Source of the DNA: Gemmatimonadota bacterium
GTDB lineage: Bacteria; Gemmatimonadota; Gemmatimonadetes; Longimicrobiales; Gaopeijiaceae
Direction: 5' to 3'
Length of the DNA: 64,000 nt
Assembly: GCA_016873995.1 (NCBI GenBank)
Contig: VGVR01000003.1
Location: 1-64,000, forward strand
This document shows, one piece after another, positions 46,625 to 55,653 of this stretch; within the stretch, counting starts at the first letter, position 1, and the number at the start of each line of letters is the position of its first letter. The position numbers and the translations under genes are program-made. The notes beneath the pieces were generated by a model. The model had not been told where the DNA came from and did no database searches. It saw only the letters and a list, made by a program, of their open reading frames with translations.

Positions 46625-49297
46625 CTAGCCGGGCCCGCCGGCGCCGCGCAGCTCCAGCAGCAGCTCCAGGGCGCTGTCGTAGTTCGGGGCGATCTCGAGC
46701 GAGCGCAGCACCGAGCGGCGTGCGCCGGCTGCGTCGCCGGCGTCGCGCTGTGCGACCGCCAAGAGATAGTGCGCCTGGGCGCGATCGGTCGGGGCGAGCG
46801 CGACGACCGCGGAACGCTCACGCGCGGCCTTCTGGTGGTCGCCCACGCTCGCCGCCAATGTCGCCAGGCGCTCGTGTAGCTCGATCTCGTACGGCCAGAC
46901 CTGAACGGCTTTGTCGAGCGCGGTCACGGCTTCGGCCGGACGGCCGAGCTCCTCCAGCACCTCGGCTTCCATCACCAGCGCCTGGTAGTTCGACTCCGAC
47001 AGTGCGTTCAGGCGCGCGAGCGCCGCGGCGGCCCGGTCCAGCTCGCCCCGCTCACGGTGGATTTGCGCCAGGTACCAATACGGGCTGTCCGCTTCGCCGT
47101 ACTCCGGGAACATGCGCAGCGCCTCGCGCAGCTGGACCTCGGCGTCGTCGAAGCGCCGATCGCGGAGCAGGAGCGCTCCGAGCCTGAGGCGCCCGATCAG
47201 GTCGCCGGGGTGCGCCTCGACCCAGTCCTCCAGGTCCGGTACGCCTGCGGTGGGTCCAGGAGGCCGGCCTAGCTCGACCAGGGCCGCCAACGGACTCTCG
47301 AATCGCTCGCGGAGGTAGTCGTCGAACAGGTCGTCGAAGTCGGAGATCGGCATGTCCAGCACCGACTCGAAGAGCGCCTCGGTGGTCTCTCCGCGCGCGT
47401 ACCCGTCGAGGAAAGCGCGGATGGCCTGGAATCCCCAGCGCTCCTCGATCACCCCGAAGACGAGCGAAGCCTGGTAGTACGAGAAGATGACCTGCTCGGG
47501 ATAGTCCGGTCGCATGAATCCGTCGTTCAGCTCGCTGACCGGCTTCAGACGTCCGCCCGCGAGCGCCTGCAAGAACGGGATGTTCGGCGTGTGCCCCCAC
47601 CAGGGGCGCCCGCGGCGCTGCTCGTGCACCGAGAGACCTTCGGAGAACCACCTGGGCACGCGGCCGTTCGTGAGCGCGAGGTGGAACGAGTGCGACAGCT
47701 CGTGCCAGAACACCGACGCCCAGTTGTACTCCCCCTGCGTGCGTGCCGCGGGCGAGTCCATGACCAGCAGGGGTCCGAAGCTCACGCCTAGCGCACCGAG
47801 CCCTGCCTCGCCCAGGGTGCGCACCGAGAAGTCGGCGTGGCTTATGAAGAACTCCGCGCGCGTCTTCCCCGGGAGCTGAATGCCGTAACGGCGGGAGAGG
47901 CTGTCGTACGCCTCCTCCACGATGGGCGCCACGTACGTGGCGAGCAGCTCGTCCTCCGTGCCGTGCAGGAAGAGGTTGAAGTGCTCGGTCTCGTGCGACG
48001 TGTACCGCTCGAACGTGTCCAGCAGGTCGAGCGTGTTCTTGAACCAGGGATTGTACGGGTCGCCCTCGAACGCGCGCTCGACGTCGGCCCTCCCCCCGAT
48101 GTCGCCGAGCCGCAGCCGGTTCATGCCGCGCAGGCCCCAGGACTCCCACGACGACGGATCCAGCCGAATGCCCTCGTTCGCGCGTACCACGGCCTCCGGG
48201 TACCGCCGCGTCTGCACGGCCAGCTCGGCGAGCGTCGCCTCCATCTCTGCGTTGCTCGAGTTGATGGCGAGGGCGCGTTCGCGCGTCTGCACGAAGTTGG
48301 TCGAGTCTTCGGCGAGCATGTACGAGCCGGCCAGGGCCGTCAGAGCGGGCAGCGAGCGCGGGTTGACCTCGAGTGCGCGCTCGGCCTCCGCTCGCGCCTC
48401 CTCGTAGCGCTCGTTCGTGACAAAGCGCATCGCCAGTAAGATGCGCGCCTCCACGTTGCGCGGGTCCACTTCGAGCAGCTGGTCGATGGTCGGGCGTGCG
48501 TCCTGCTGGCCGTCGAACTCCATCGCCTTCGCCATGCCGAGCAGCGCGCCGACGTCCCGCGGGTTTTCTGCCAGGACGGCGTGGAACTCCTCCTGTGCCG
48601 CGGGGCTGTCGTACTTGTCCAGGAAGAGCATGCCGGCGCGCACCTTCGGCTCGTGCCAACCTGGGTCGGCGGCGGCGGCCTCGTCGAACGCGCGCAGCGC
48701 GTCCTGGAAGAGGTTCGGGTCGTCGCGGCCCAGGTAAGCCACCGCGCGGCCGACGGCGACCAGGTCGCGCGCGGCCATGCGGCCGTTCACGGCGTTGTAC
48801 GCATCGATGAGGCGGTCGAAGCCGCCCATCGCATCCCCGATGCGGCCCGTCATGAACGCCAGCTCGGCGAGGTTCACCTCCGCGACGAGCGACCATGGGC
48901 CGCCCGAACGCATCGATTCCGAGAAGGCGGCTTCTGCCTCTTCCAGGCGGCCCACGCGGAGCAGCGCTTCGCCGAGTGCATTGGCCACCGGCGCGGAGCT
49001 GGGAGCCTCGCGGCCGGCGGTGATGGCGTCCTCGTACTCGCCGGTGGCGAGGAGCGCTTGTATCAGGCCGATGCGTGCGTCCGCGAGAGAGGGGTCTGCA
49101 CGGAGCGCACCCCGGTACTCGTCGATCGCGTCCTCGTACTCGCCGGAGCGGAGGGCCGCACGGGCCGCGCTCGGGTCTTGAGCTGAGAGCGGCGCGACCA
49201 GCGCACTCGCGGCGGTCACAATGGCCGCGGCCCACGACAGCGCGAGCACGTGCCGTGCGCGGCGCGTCGCTCCGCCGCCCCGCCCCGCGCGCCTCAT
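46625..49297 (-). CDS. Exported TPR protein with embedded HExxH peptidase (peptidase MA-like)
   Basis: An 890-residue protein from ATG 49297. The signal peptide is cleaved at about A39/Q40 (APLSA/QDPSA). Residues about 40-430 are TPR repeats (GEYEDAIDEYRGALRADPSL, RVGRLEEAEAAFSES). A gluzincin-like domain follows with FWHELSHSFHLAL, the HExxH near residue 530, and RWFSEGLSVHEQR, the third-ligand Glu about 20 residues later. More TPRs fill the C-terminal third. This layout matches peptidase-MA-like TPR proteins. It overlaps the caspase-like gene upstream by ATGA. Substrates are unknown; an envelope protease or chaperone scaffold is likely. Confidence 0.85.
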   Translation of the reverse strand: MRRAGRGGGATRRARHVLALSWAAAIVTAASALVAPLSAQDPSAARAALRSGEYEDAIDEYRGALRADPSLADARIGLIQALLATGEYEDAITAGREAPSSAPVANALGEALLRVGRLEEAEAAFSESMRSGGPWSLVAEVNLAELAFMTGRIGDAMGGFDRLIDAYNAVNGRMAARDLVAVGRAVAYLGRDDPNLFQDALRAFDEAAAADPGWHEPKVRAGMLFLDKYDSPAAQEEFHAVLAENPRDVGALLGMAKAMEFDGQQDARPTIDQLLEVDPRNVEARILLAMRFVTNERYEEARAEAERALEVNPRSLPALTALAGSYMLAEDSTNFVQTRERALAINSSNAEMEATLAELAVQTRRYPEAVVRANEGIRLDPSSWESWGLRGMNRLRLGDIGGRADVERAFEGDPYNPWFKNTLDLLDTFERYTSHETEHFNLFLHGTEDELLATYVAPIVEEAYDSLSRRYGIQLPGKTRAEFFISHADFSVRTLGEAGLGALGVSFGPLLVMDSPAARTQGEYNWASVFWHELSHSFHLALTNGRVPRWFSEGLSVHEQRRGRPWWGHTPNIPFLQALAGGRLKPVSELNDGFMRPDYPEQVIFSYYQASLVFGVIEERWGFQAIRAFLDGYARGETTEALFESVLDMPISDFDDLFDDYLRERFESPLAALVELGRPPGPTAGVPDLEDWVEAHPGDLIGRLRLGALLLRDRRFDDAEVQLREALRMFPEYGEADSPYWYLAQIHRERGELDRAAAALARLNALSESNYQALVMEAEVLEELGRPAEAVTALDKAVQVWPYEIELHERLATLAASVGDHQKAARERSAVVALAPTDRAQAHYLLAVAQRDAGDAAGARRSVLRSLEIAPNYDSALELLLELRGAGGPG

Positions 49298-50301
49298 ACG
49301 CCTCCGGCTTCGCGGATCTCGCGGTTCTTGAGCGCCAGCTCGATCAGGAGGGGCTCCATGCGTTCCAGGAACTGGTCCTCGGTCAGGGCGGCGCGTACGA
49401 CGCGGAGCTCGTCGATCTGGCGTTGGATCGCGTCGCGCTCGGAGTACAGCCGCGCCAGCACCGGGTTGTCCGAGGTGCGCGCCGCGGCAACGGCCTGCGG
49501 ACCGCCGAGCGTGAACGTGGAGGCGAGCACTCCGTCGGGGCCTTCGGCCCCGGCATCCGCGCTCCCGGTACCGTCGCCGTTGTCGTCGAGCACGGCGTGC
49601 TCGACCAGCAACTCGTTCTGCTCTTCGTAGTACCGCTCGACTTCCTGCTTTGCGTACTGGAATGCCTCGAGCAGAGACACGCGCTCGTCGTGGTCGAGGT
49701 CGGCGCCCTCGCCAGCGAGCGCTTCGGCGAAGAACTGGCCGAACTCGGTGGCGTTCAGCTCGCGGGCCGTGCGCGTCGCTGCGATCACGATCCGGTTCGG
49801 GCCCGCCAGGGGTTGCACCCACCCACCGCTCGCGCTGCCCGTGTGCACGAGCGCGAGCGCCTGCGACGGGAAGGCCATGCCGGCCAGCTCGAAATCGCCA
49901 GGGGTGAGGTCGGGGCCCGAGACGTTGAACTGAGCGTCGCCGCCCTGATCGGTCCCGTGCCCGATCAGGATGACGAGGAGCCGGTCCGTGGGCCCCGCCT
50001 TTTGCGCGATCTCGCCCAGCACCTTAAGCACGTTCGCTCTCGTGGACACGTCCGAGATCATGTCCGGTGCCGTTGCGACGCGCTCGCCCAAGTAGACGAC
50101 GTCGGCTTTCGAGAGCCCGTGCTGCGTGGTGAGCGCGGTGTAGATCTGCGAGGCCTCCGCATGGAAGCTCTCGCGGAACTCCGCTGTCCCGCCGATGCCG
50201 ACCACGATCAGCGTGTAGGTGCGGCTCTGCGCGCTCGCTGGCTCGGGCCGCACACCGGCGAGCAGCGTCACGCATACCGCCAGAGAAAGCGCCAGCCTCA
50301 A
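49294..50301 (-). CDS. Exported caspase/legumain-fold (C13-like) protein with Ser replacing the catalytic Cys
   Basis: The TTG at 50301 overlaps the upstream stop (TTGA) and puts a clean signal peptide first (cleavage about A24/Q25), giving 335 residues; GTG 50331 is the alternative. The clan CD fold shows as TYTLIVVGIGG, the strand and His of LLVILIGHGTDQGGDAQFN (H115), and the second-strand loop VHTGSASGGWVQPLAG. At the position of the catalytic Cys there is Ser156. The rest, IVIAATRTARELNATEFGQFF, is family-typical. A helical C-terminus (ERDAIQRQIDELRVVRAAL) may be a coiled coil. It is likely a non-catalytic peptidase homologue or a Ser variant. Confidence 0.78.
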   Translation of the reverse strand: MRLALSLAVCVTLLAGVRPEPASAQSRTYTLIVVGIGGTAEFRESFHAEASQIYTALTTQHGLSKADVVYLGERVATAPDMISDVSTRANVLKVLGEIAQKAGPTDRLLVILIGHGTDQGGDAQFNVSGPDLTPGDFELAGMAFPSQALALVHTGSASGGWVQPLAGPNRIVIAATRTARELNATEFGQFFAEALAGEGADLDHDERVSLLEAFQYAKQEVERYYEEQNELLVEHAVLDDNGDGTGSADAGAEGPDGVLASTFTLGGPQAVAAARTSDNPVLARLYSERDAIQRQIDELRVVRAALTEDQFLERMEPLLIELALKNREIREAGGV

Positions 50302-52586
50302 ACCAGCCCCCGGATGCGGCGGAAGCCCCACTCGGCCCCCATGAGCAGGAGCATGAGCAGGAAGAGCGCGGGCATGTCGAAGAGGTCGTACTCCTCGGCC
50401 AGGGTGACGCCAGCGCCCGTGACCGTGATGTCTTCGGCGAGTGAGGACACGTCGTCGGGTGTGTAGAACCGTCCGCCGGTGTCGTCCGCGATGCGCTGGA
50501 GCACGGGGGTGCGGCGGGCCGCACCGAAGAACTCGCGGTCGCTCGGCGCCGCGTGCAGGTAGGTCACGTCGCTGCCGAGCGCAGTGCCGTCCCGGTCCGC
50601 GTTGATCCTGACCTCGTAGTCGCCCAGCTCCGAGGGGCGGAACTCACCCGCGTACTCGCCGTCCTCCTCCACGGTCCACTCGAGCGGCACCGTCTCCTCG
50701 ATCCCGCTGGGGCTCGTGATGGTCGCCGTCACCGAGGCGTCGTTCACCTCGATGAAGGTCGAGTCGGCAATGCTCGCGAGCACGCGCACCATTTCGCCGG
50801 GCTCCACCTGCTCTTGGTCCGTCGCGGCGGCCACCGCGTCCGGCACGCCGTCCACCACCCAGCGGAGCAGCTGCTTCCAGAACGTCTCGTGCGTCTGATC
50901 CTCGAGCGGGATGTCCGAGTGCATCTGCCAGAGCCACGAATCCTGCACCGTCAGCGCGATGGACGTGCCGCGCCCGTAACGCTGGAACGCCAGCACCACC
51001 TGGTCGGGGCCGCCGGTGCTGCGCACGCCGTTGAGCAGCGAGGTCGCACCCGGGCGGATCTCGTTGAGTGGGTTGACCGAGGTCAACGGCGGCAGCCCGT
51101 CCCACCGGTCCGCCACCTCCTCGGCCTCGGCGTCCAGCTGCACAGCGGGATGCGCGAGCCCCGCGGGCGTAGGCCGTACCGCGATCTCGGCGAAGAAGCC
51201 GTCCTCGCCGCCGTCCGGGGTGCCGAGCACCACGGGCATCAGCTCCTCCACCGCAGTGCCGCCCCAGCCTCCTTCTGCGAACGAGCTCTGCCCCCCCAGG
51301 AAGAGGACGCCGCCGCCCCGCTCGGACACGAAGTCCGCGATCATCTGGATCTGATCGTGCGTGAAGAACGACGCGTCCACGCTGCCGATCACCAGCCCGC
51401 GGTAGCGGTAGAGCTCCTCGCGCGTCGCGGGGAAGCCGAACTCGAGCTCGGTGCTGTCGCTCACGTCGAGCCGCAGGAACTTGTTCTCGGCGGTGCGCTG
51501 CAGGAGCACCAGCTGGAGGTTGTCGTCGTCCGCAACGGCGCGGCGCATGAACTTCACTTCCCAGCGCGGCTCGCCCTCGAAGTAGAGGATCTTCTCGCGC
51601 TCGCCGCGTACGTCGATCCACGCGTCCCGGGCGTTGTTGCGCTCCACGCGCTCGCCCTGCTGCGGGGGAATGCGGAAGCGCACGCGCTTGGCGCCCGCGT
51701 CCGGAAGCTCGAACGCGATGCGCGTGACCACAGGCTCCATGTCCGGCCCCAGCTCCACGCTCTCCTCGATCAGGATGCGCGTGTCGTCCTCGACGATCAC
51801 CGGGACGGTCGTCCCCGCTCGGAAGCCGTCCTGCGTGACCACCACGTCGACCATGAGCGTGGAGCCGGCGAGAGCGCTGCGTGGCAGCTCGACTCGGCCC
51901 AGCTCGATGTCGGGTGCGATCGACTCGTCGCCCACGCCGACCGTGAACACCGGCACGCCAGCCGCCTGGAGCGGCACGATCGCTTCCGTGAGCGGTCGCT
52001 CGCCCGTGTCCGCCCCGTCGGTGACCATCACCAGGCCCGAGAGCGGGATGCCCGACATCTCCTCGCGTGCCGCGTCGAGCGCGTTCGCGAGGTTCGAGCG
52101 AGTCCCGTCGAACGTCATTTCGCCGAGGCCATCCATACGGCGCGCGACGTCCGAGAAGCGGAAGAAGCGCAGCACGAAGCGCTCGGAAAGGTCAGTGAGC
52201 AGCTGGCTCTGCCCCGGCGTGAACGCGTCCGCGATGAACTGATTGCGGGGAGCGCCGCTCTCGTCCTGGAGGAGCATGCTGCGCGAGTCGTCGAGCAGCA
52301 CGCCCACGAAGTTCTGCTGGGGTACGACCGTGGACAGCGTCAACGTCGGCTGCATGAGGCAGAAGGCCAGCGTGCCGACGAGCGCGACGCGCAGCCCCGC
52401 CATGATGCCCCGGTCCAGGATGCTGCTCTTGCCGCGCGCGATCGTGTACGTCGCGATCGCGCTCGCCGCGATCACGGCTGCGATGCCCAGCCAAGTGCGG
52501 ACCTGCGCAGGCGCGGCGAACGCGAAATCGCCCTGCTCGAAGACGATCTGGCGATACTTGAAGAGGACCTCGAACAGACTGTCCAT
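50298..52586 (-). CDS. Large VWA-domain membrane protein with amidotransferase-like domain
   Basis: A 762-residue protein. An N-terminal helix (WLGIAAVIAASAIATYTIA) and a second one (AGLRVALVGTLAFCLMQPTL) precede a VWA domain with MIDAS DDSRS (VGVLLDDSRSMLLQD) and LVMVTDGADTGERP. Beta-sandwich regions follow. A Rossmann-type region (RGLVIGSVDASFFTHDQIQM, GGGVLFLGGQSSFAEGGWGG) resembles class I glutamine amidotransferases without the catalytic triad. A C-terminal helix (ALFLLMLLLMGAEW) anchors it. It lies 1 bp after the DUF4159 gene and overlaps the caspase-like gene by TTGA. Confidence 0.85.
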   Translation of the reverse strand: MDSLFEVLFKYRQIVFEQGDFAFAAPAQVRTWLGIAAVIAASAIATYTIARGKSSILDRGIMAGLRVALVGTLAFCLMQPTLTLSTVVPQQNFVGVLLDDSRSMLLQDESGAPRNQFIADAFTPGQSQLLTDLSERFVLRFFRFSDVARRMDGLGEMTFDGTRSNLANALDAAREEMSGIPLSGLVMVTDGADTGERPLTEAIVPLQAAGVPVFTVGVGDESIAPDIELGRVELPRSALAGSTLMVDVVVTQDGFRAGTTVPVIVEDDTRILIEESVELGPDMEPVVTRIAFELPDAGAKRVRFRIPPQQGERVERNNARDAWIDVRGEREKILYFEGEPRWEVKFMRRAVADDDNLQLVLLQRTAENKFLRLDVSDSTELEFGFPATREELYRYRGLVIGSVDASFFTHDQIQMIADFVSERGGGVLFLGGQSSFAEGGWGGTAVEELMPVVLGTPDGGEDGFFAEIAVRPTPAGLAHPAVQLDAEAEEVADRWDGLPPLTSVNPLNEIRPGATSLLNGVRSTGGPDQVVLAFQRYGRGTSIALTVQDSWLWQMHSDIPLEDQTHETFWKQLLRWVVDGVPDAVAAATDQEQVEPGEMVRVLASIADSTFIEVNDASVTATITSPSGIEETVPLEWTVEEDGEYAGEFRPSELGDYEVRINADRDGTALGSDVTYLHAAPSDREFFGAARRTPVLQRIADDTGGRFYTPDDVSSLAEDITVTGAGVTLAEEYDLFDMPALFLLMLLLMGAEWGFRRIRGLV

Positions 52587-52587
52587 G

Positions 52588-53520
52588 TCAGCGGCTCATC
52601 GCGTAGACGATGATGTTCGCGCCCATCTCGTACGCGTACGTAGACGTCTCGAGGGGATAGCTCGGGTCCTCCGCCCACTCCCAGGCGTCGCCGAGGTCGG
52701 TGTTGAAGTTCACCACCATCATCAGGCGTCCCTCGTCGTCGTACATGCCGCGAACCTGTGTCGTGCACGGACCACATTCGCTGCGATAGAGGGTGTTCCC
52801 GATCGCGGGCGTCATCTCCACGTGATCGATCGTGTAGTACGAGCGGTACAACGCGTGGTCGAGCGTGATGTCGATGAACTGCTTGTCGGGATACACGCGA
52901 CGCATGTTCCACTCGAAGACATCCCACTCATCATTGCCCCAGAAGTCGTCGACGATGACGAAGCCACCTGCATCCATGTAGCCGCGCAGCCCATCGACCT
53001 CCTCGTCGGAGAGGTTCATGCCCCCCACTTCGAGCATGTAGATGAGCGGGAACTTCCGCAGGACCGGGTCGCCCAAGTAGACGGGGTTCTCCCAGTCGTA
53101 GGCGTTCAGGCGCATGAGCCGCTTGATGACGATGAGGAACTGCTGGTCGCTCTTCGGGAAGTCGACCGCCCAGCTGCCGCCGCCGAAGCCGCGACGGCCC
53201 CAGCCGGAGTAGATCGCTCGTGTCCAGTAGAAGGGCCAACGGCCGGCGGACGCGGTCACTTCGCCTCGTGTCCAGTTGAGGTACGGCCCGCGCGGGTCGT
53301 CGAACATGGTACGGTCGACCAGCGGCTGCTGCTGTCCCGGCACCTGCTGGGGCCCTGGCACCTGTTGGCGCGACCGCTGCGGCGCCTGCTGGGTCATGAG
53401 CCGGTGAGTGATCCCGATCACGTAGGGATGGTCCCCCTCGTTCCCGCCGCTGCGCACGACGGCGACCAGCGCCACCGCACCGAGGCCGAGGATCGTGCAG
53501 ACTGTGAGGAAGCGCCTCAT
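52588..53520 (-). CDS. DUF4159 protein, membrane-anchored
   Basis: A 310-residue protein from ATG 53520. An N-terminal helix (FLTVCTILGLGAVALVAVV) is followed by a Gln/Pro-rich linker (QQAPQRSRQQVPGPQQVPGQ) and the DUF4159 domain: FTYTRA-like FYWTRAIYSGWGRRG, KFPLIYMLEVGGMNLSDEE, DAGGFVIVDDFWGNDEWD, LDHALYRSYYTI and DLGDAWEWAED. The domain has a flavodoxin/amidotransferase-like fold of unknown activity and is strongly linked to BatA/MoxR loci. It is the first gene of the minus-strand cluster running to 38576. Confidence 0.87.
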   Translation of the reverse strand: MRRFLTVCTILGLGAVALVAVVRSGGNEGDHPYVIGITHRLMTQQAPQRSRQQVPGPQQVPGQQQPLVDRTMFDDPRGPYLNWTRGEVTASAGRWPFYWTRAIYSGWGRRGFGGGSWAVDFPKSDQQFLIVIKRLMRLNAYDWENPVYLGDPVLRKFPLIYMLEVGGMNLSDEEVDGLRGYMDAGGFVIVDDFWGNDEWDVFEWNMRRVYPDKQFIDITLDHALYRSYYTIDHVEMTPAIGNTLYRSECGPCTTQVRGMYDDEGRLMMVVNFNTDLGDAWEWAEDPSYPLETSTYAYEMGANIIVYAMSR

Positions 53521-53846
53521 CGAGCAGCTCCGCGAGGGTGAGCGGGGAAGGGAATCATCCCCAGTTCCCCCATATGGTAGGGCGGGGGAAAGGTTCCTGG
53601 CCACCCGGCCCCCCGGCGCCGCGGAGTACGGCTGTGGTACGTCGCGCGGCATGCAGGGAAGGACACCTCGACCGCGGCGGTCGTTAGGTGCCGTTTCGGC
53701 GCCCGGTGCGCCTCATCGTGAATCCGCCGCCCTCCCGGGCCGTAGGGCGTTCCCACAGGCGGTTACCGAGCCGGCGCCGCCCACAGGCAGTCCCAGTTGC
53801 GATCTCCGAGTCGGCGCCACAGCCGAGGGAGTCCTACATTTCGCCC
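53521..53846. other. Divergent intergenic region
   Basis: These 326 bp separate the DUF4159 cluster (minus) from a small membrane protein gene (plus) and should hold the promoter of the whole minus-strand cluster. I find only a degenerate direct repeat, CCCACAGGC with CCGAG(C/T)CGGCGCC, at 53752-53778 and 53780-53819. There is no clear promoter hexamer pair and no additional gene. Confidence 0.5.
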
Positions 53847-54215
53847 ATGGTGCACAGACCTCGGATGGTCGCGACGCGGAAAGTCACGCTGCGCGACTTC
53901 GTCATCTTCCAAGTCAAGCTCGGATTGGAAGGCCTTGCGAGCATCCTCATCATCCAGCTGTCCGTGCTGGCGATGGTCGCCGATCTCTTCAGCGGCAAAG
54001 CGGCCGGCCCGCGGTTCTTCTATTCGGTCGTGCGAATGAGCGAGCGCTTCGACGCCTGGCTCAACCTCTACGGTGCGGTGAAGCGGCTGGAGGCGGGCGA
54101 GTCGGACGACGGTTTCTTCGGCGCGAGCGAGGCCGGCGCCGACTCACTGCTGGGGAAGTTGGAGGAGATTGTGCGTGGCGGCGACGAGCCCCGGCAGCGT
54201 CGCCCGCGGAACTGA
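53847..54215 (+). CDS. Hypothetical small membrane-associated protein
   Basis: A 122-residue protein from ATG 53847; a second ATG at 53865 is possible, and neither has a strong ribosome site. A hydrophobic helix (LGLEGLASILIIQLSVLAMVADL, about 25-47) is flanked by basic and amphipathic segments. A charged, Gly-rich C-terminus ends GGDEPRQRRPRN. Third codon positions are GC-rich, supporting coding. I recognise no family and the neighbours give no functional clue. Confidence 0.55.
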   Translation: MVHRPRMVATRKVTLRDFVIFQVKLGLEGLASILIIQLSVLAMVADLFSGKAAGPRFFYSVVRMSERFDAWLNLYGAVKRLEAGESDDGFFGASEAGADSLLGKLEEIVRGGDEPRQRRPRN

Positions 54216-54294
54216 CGGCTAACGTCCGACGTTGGGCGGCTGTCTTGTAGGGCAGCTGCTGAAGGGCAGGTACCGCTCGCCCAGGAGGTTCTTC

Positions 54295-54717
54295 ATGTCC
54301 GTACGCTCTGCTTTCTCCGCACTCCTCGCCGCCGCCGCGATCGCTGCTGCGCCAGCCTCCGCCCAGACCCTGACCGGCACGTGGCAGATCACGTCGGAAG
54401 GACGGCGGGGATCCGTGACCCAGACGCTCACGCTCACGCAGGACGGATCCGCGCTCACCGGCACGATTTAGTTCTCAGGTGGCGGCAGGCGTGGTGGCGG
54501 AGGCGGTGGCGGTGGGGGCCGGGGGCTCGGCGGGCCCATCGCCATCAGCAACGGCACGGTGACCGGCAACGCCTTCTCGTTCAGCATGACCATCGACTTC
54601 AACGGGAACACGTTCTCTCAGAGCTACTCCGGCACCTTCGACGGAGACACGATGCAGGGCACGGTCGAGGGCGCACGAGGCGGGGGCGGGCCCTTCACCG
54701 GCACGCGCGGGGGCTGA
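54295..54717 (+). pseudogene. Small exported beta-rich protein interrupted by in-frame TAG
   Basis: ATG 54295 has AGGAGG 7-12 bases upstream. The signal peptide is cleaved at about A23/Q24 (PASA/QTLTG). The mature start GTWQITSEGRRG and LTLTQDGSALTGTI looks like a lipocalin-like or repetitive beta protein. Codon 59 is TAG (54469-54471). The same frame continues FSGGGRRGGGG, then ISNGTVTGNAFSFSMTIDF, SYSGTFDGDTMQGTVEG and FTGTRGG, stopping at TGA 54715. The downstream part mirrors the upstream TGT motif, so this was one protein of 140 residues. GAG-to-TAG or CAG-to-TAG would explain the stop. Confidence 0.78.
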
Positions 54718-54789
54718 CCGCTCGCGGCCTGGCGGGGCGGACGACGCCAGGCCTGTCGAACCCGTTGTGGGGGCCCCAGGTTGGGACGT

Positions 54790-55653
54790 ATGTCCCGCGC
54801 CGGAAACCGGAAACCGCGTGACGACGAGATCGACGTCCACGCGCTGACGCATCCCGGGCTGGTTCGCACGGAGAACCAGGATCACTTCCTGATCTCCCAG
54901 CTCCGGCCTCGCATGGATGTCATGCTCACCAGCCTCCCGGAGCTCGGGCTCATGCCGCTCGACGCCGAGCGGCTCGCCTTTCTGGCCATGGTGGCCGACG
55001 GCGTCGGCAGTGGGCGGGGCGGTGAGACCGCGAGCCGTTCGGCGGTCGAGGCGGTCACGCGCTACGTGGGCGAGGCGATCCACACCTATTACACGGCTGA
55101 CGCTTCCGACGAGGCCGAGTTCACGGCGTCCCTCTCCGAGGCGGCGCTGCGGGTCCACGAAGATCTCGTGCGGCTGGCGGCCGTGACCCCCGGCGTCGAG
55201 AAGCTCGCGACCACGCTCACGCTGTTCATCGGGCTCTGGCCCCGCGGTTACCTCGTGCAGGTCGGCGACAGTCGCTACTACCTCTTCAACAAGGGGAGTC
55301 TCCGGCAGATCTCGCGCGACCAGACCGTGGGGCAGGAGCTCGTGGACTCGGGCGCGGTGGCCCAGGGTCACCCGGCGCACGTGAAGTGGGCTCGCACGCT
55401 CTCCAGCGCGATCGGTGGGTCCGAGTCGAAGCCGGTCGTCACCAGCTTCGAGAGCGACTGGGACAACGTGCACCTCATGTGCAGCGATGGGCTCACGCGC
55501 CACGTGTCGGACGAGCGCATCCGTGAGCGCCTCGCGGGCATGACGTCAGCGAGGCAGGCCTGCGAGGCGCTACTGCAGGACGCGCTCGATGGTGGGGGCA
55601 AGGACAACATCACCATGATCGTAGCGCGTACGATTCGCCGCGACGCTCGCTAG
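54790..55653 (+). CDS. PP2C-family serine/threonine protein phosphatase
   Basis: A 287-residue cytosolic protein from ATG 54790. All PP2C motifs are present: RTENQDHFLI (metal Asp31), AMVADGVGSGRGGE, LATTLTLFIG, QVGDSRYYLF, CSDGLTRHVSD and GGKDNITMIVA. These Mn2+/Mg2+ phosphatases remove phosphate from Ser/Thr in regulatory proteins. No protein kinase gene is adjacent. Its stop codon overlaps that of the convergent VOC gene (shared CTAG at 55650-55653). Confidence 0.92.
   Translation: MSRAGNRKPRDDEIDVHALTHPGLVRTENQDHFLISQLRPRMDVMLTSLPELGLMPLDAERLAFLAMVADGVGSGRGGETASRSAVEAVTRYVGEAIHTYYTADASDEAEFTASLSEAALRVHEDLVRLAAVTPGVEKLATTLTLFIGLWPRGYLVQVGDSRYYLFNKGSLRQISRDQTVGQELVDSGAVAQGHPAHVKWARTLSSAIGGSESKPVVTSFESDWDNVHLMCSDGLTRHVSDERIRERLAGMTSARQACEALLQDALDGGGKDNITMIVARTIRRDAR

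Noticed and set aside
54469-54471. TAG as programmed readthrough or pyrrolysine
   Set aside because: All other genes use TAG as a normal stop (for example PP2C at 55651-55653), and no Pyl machinery is seen.
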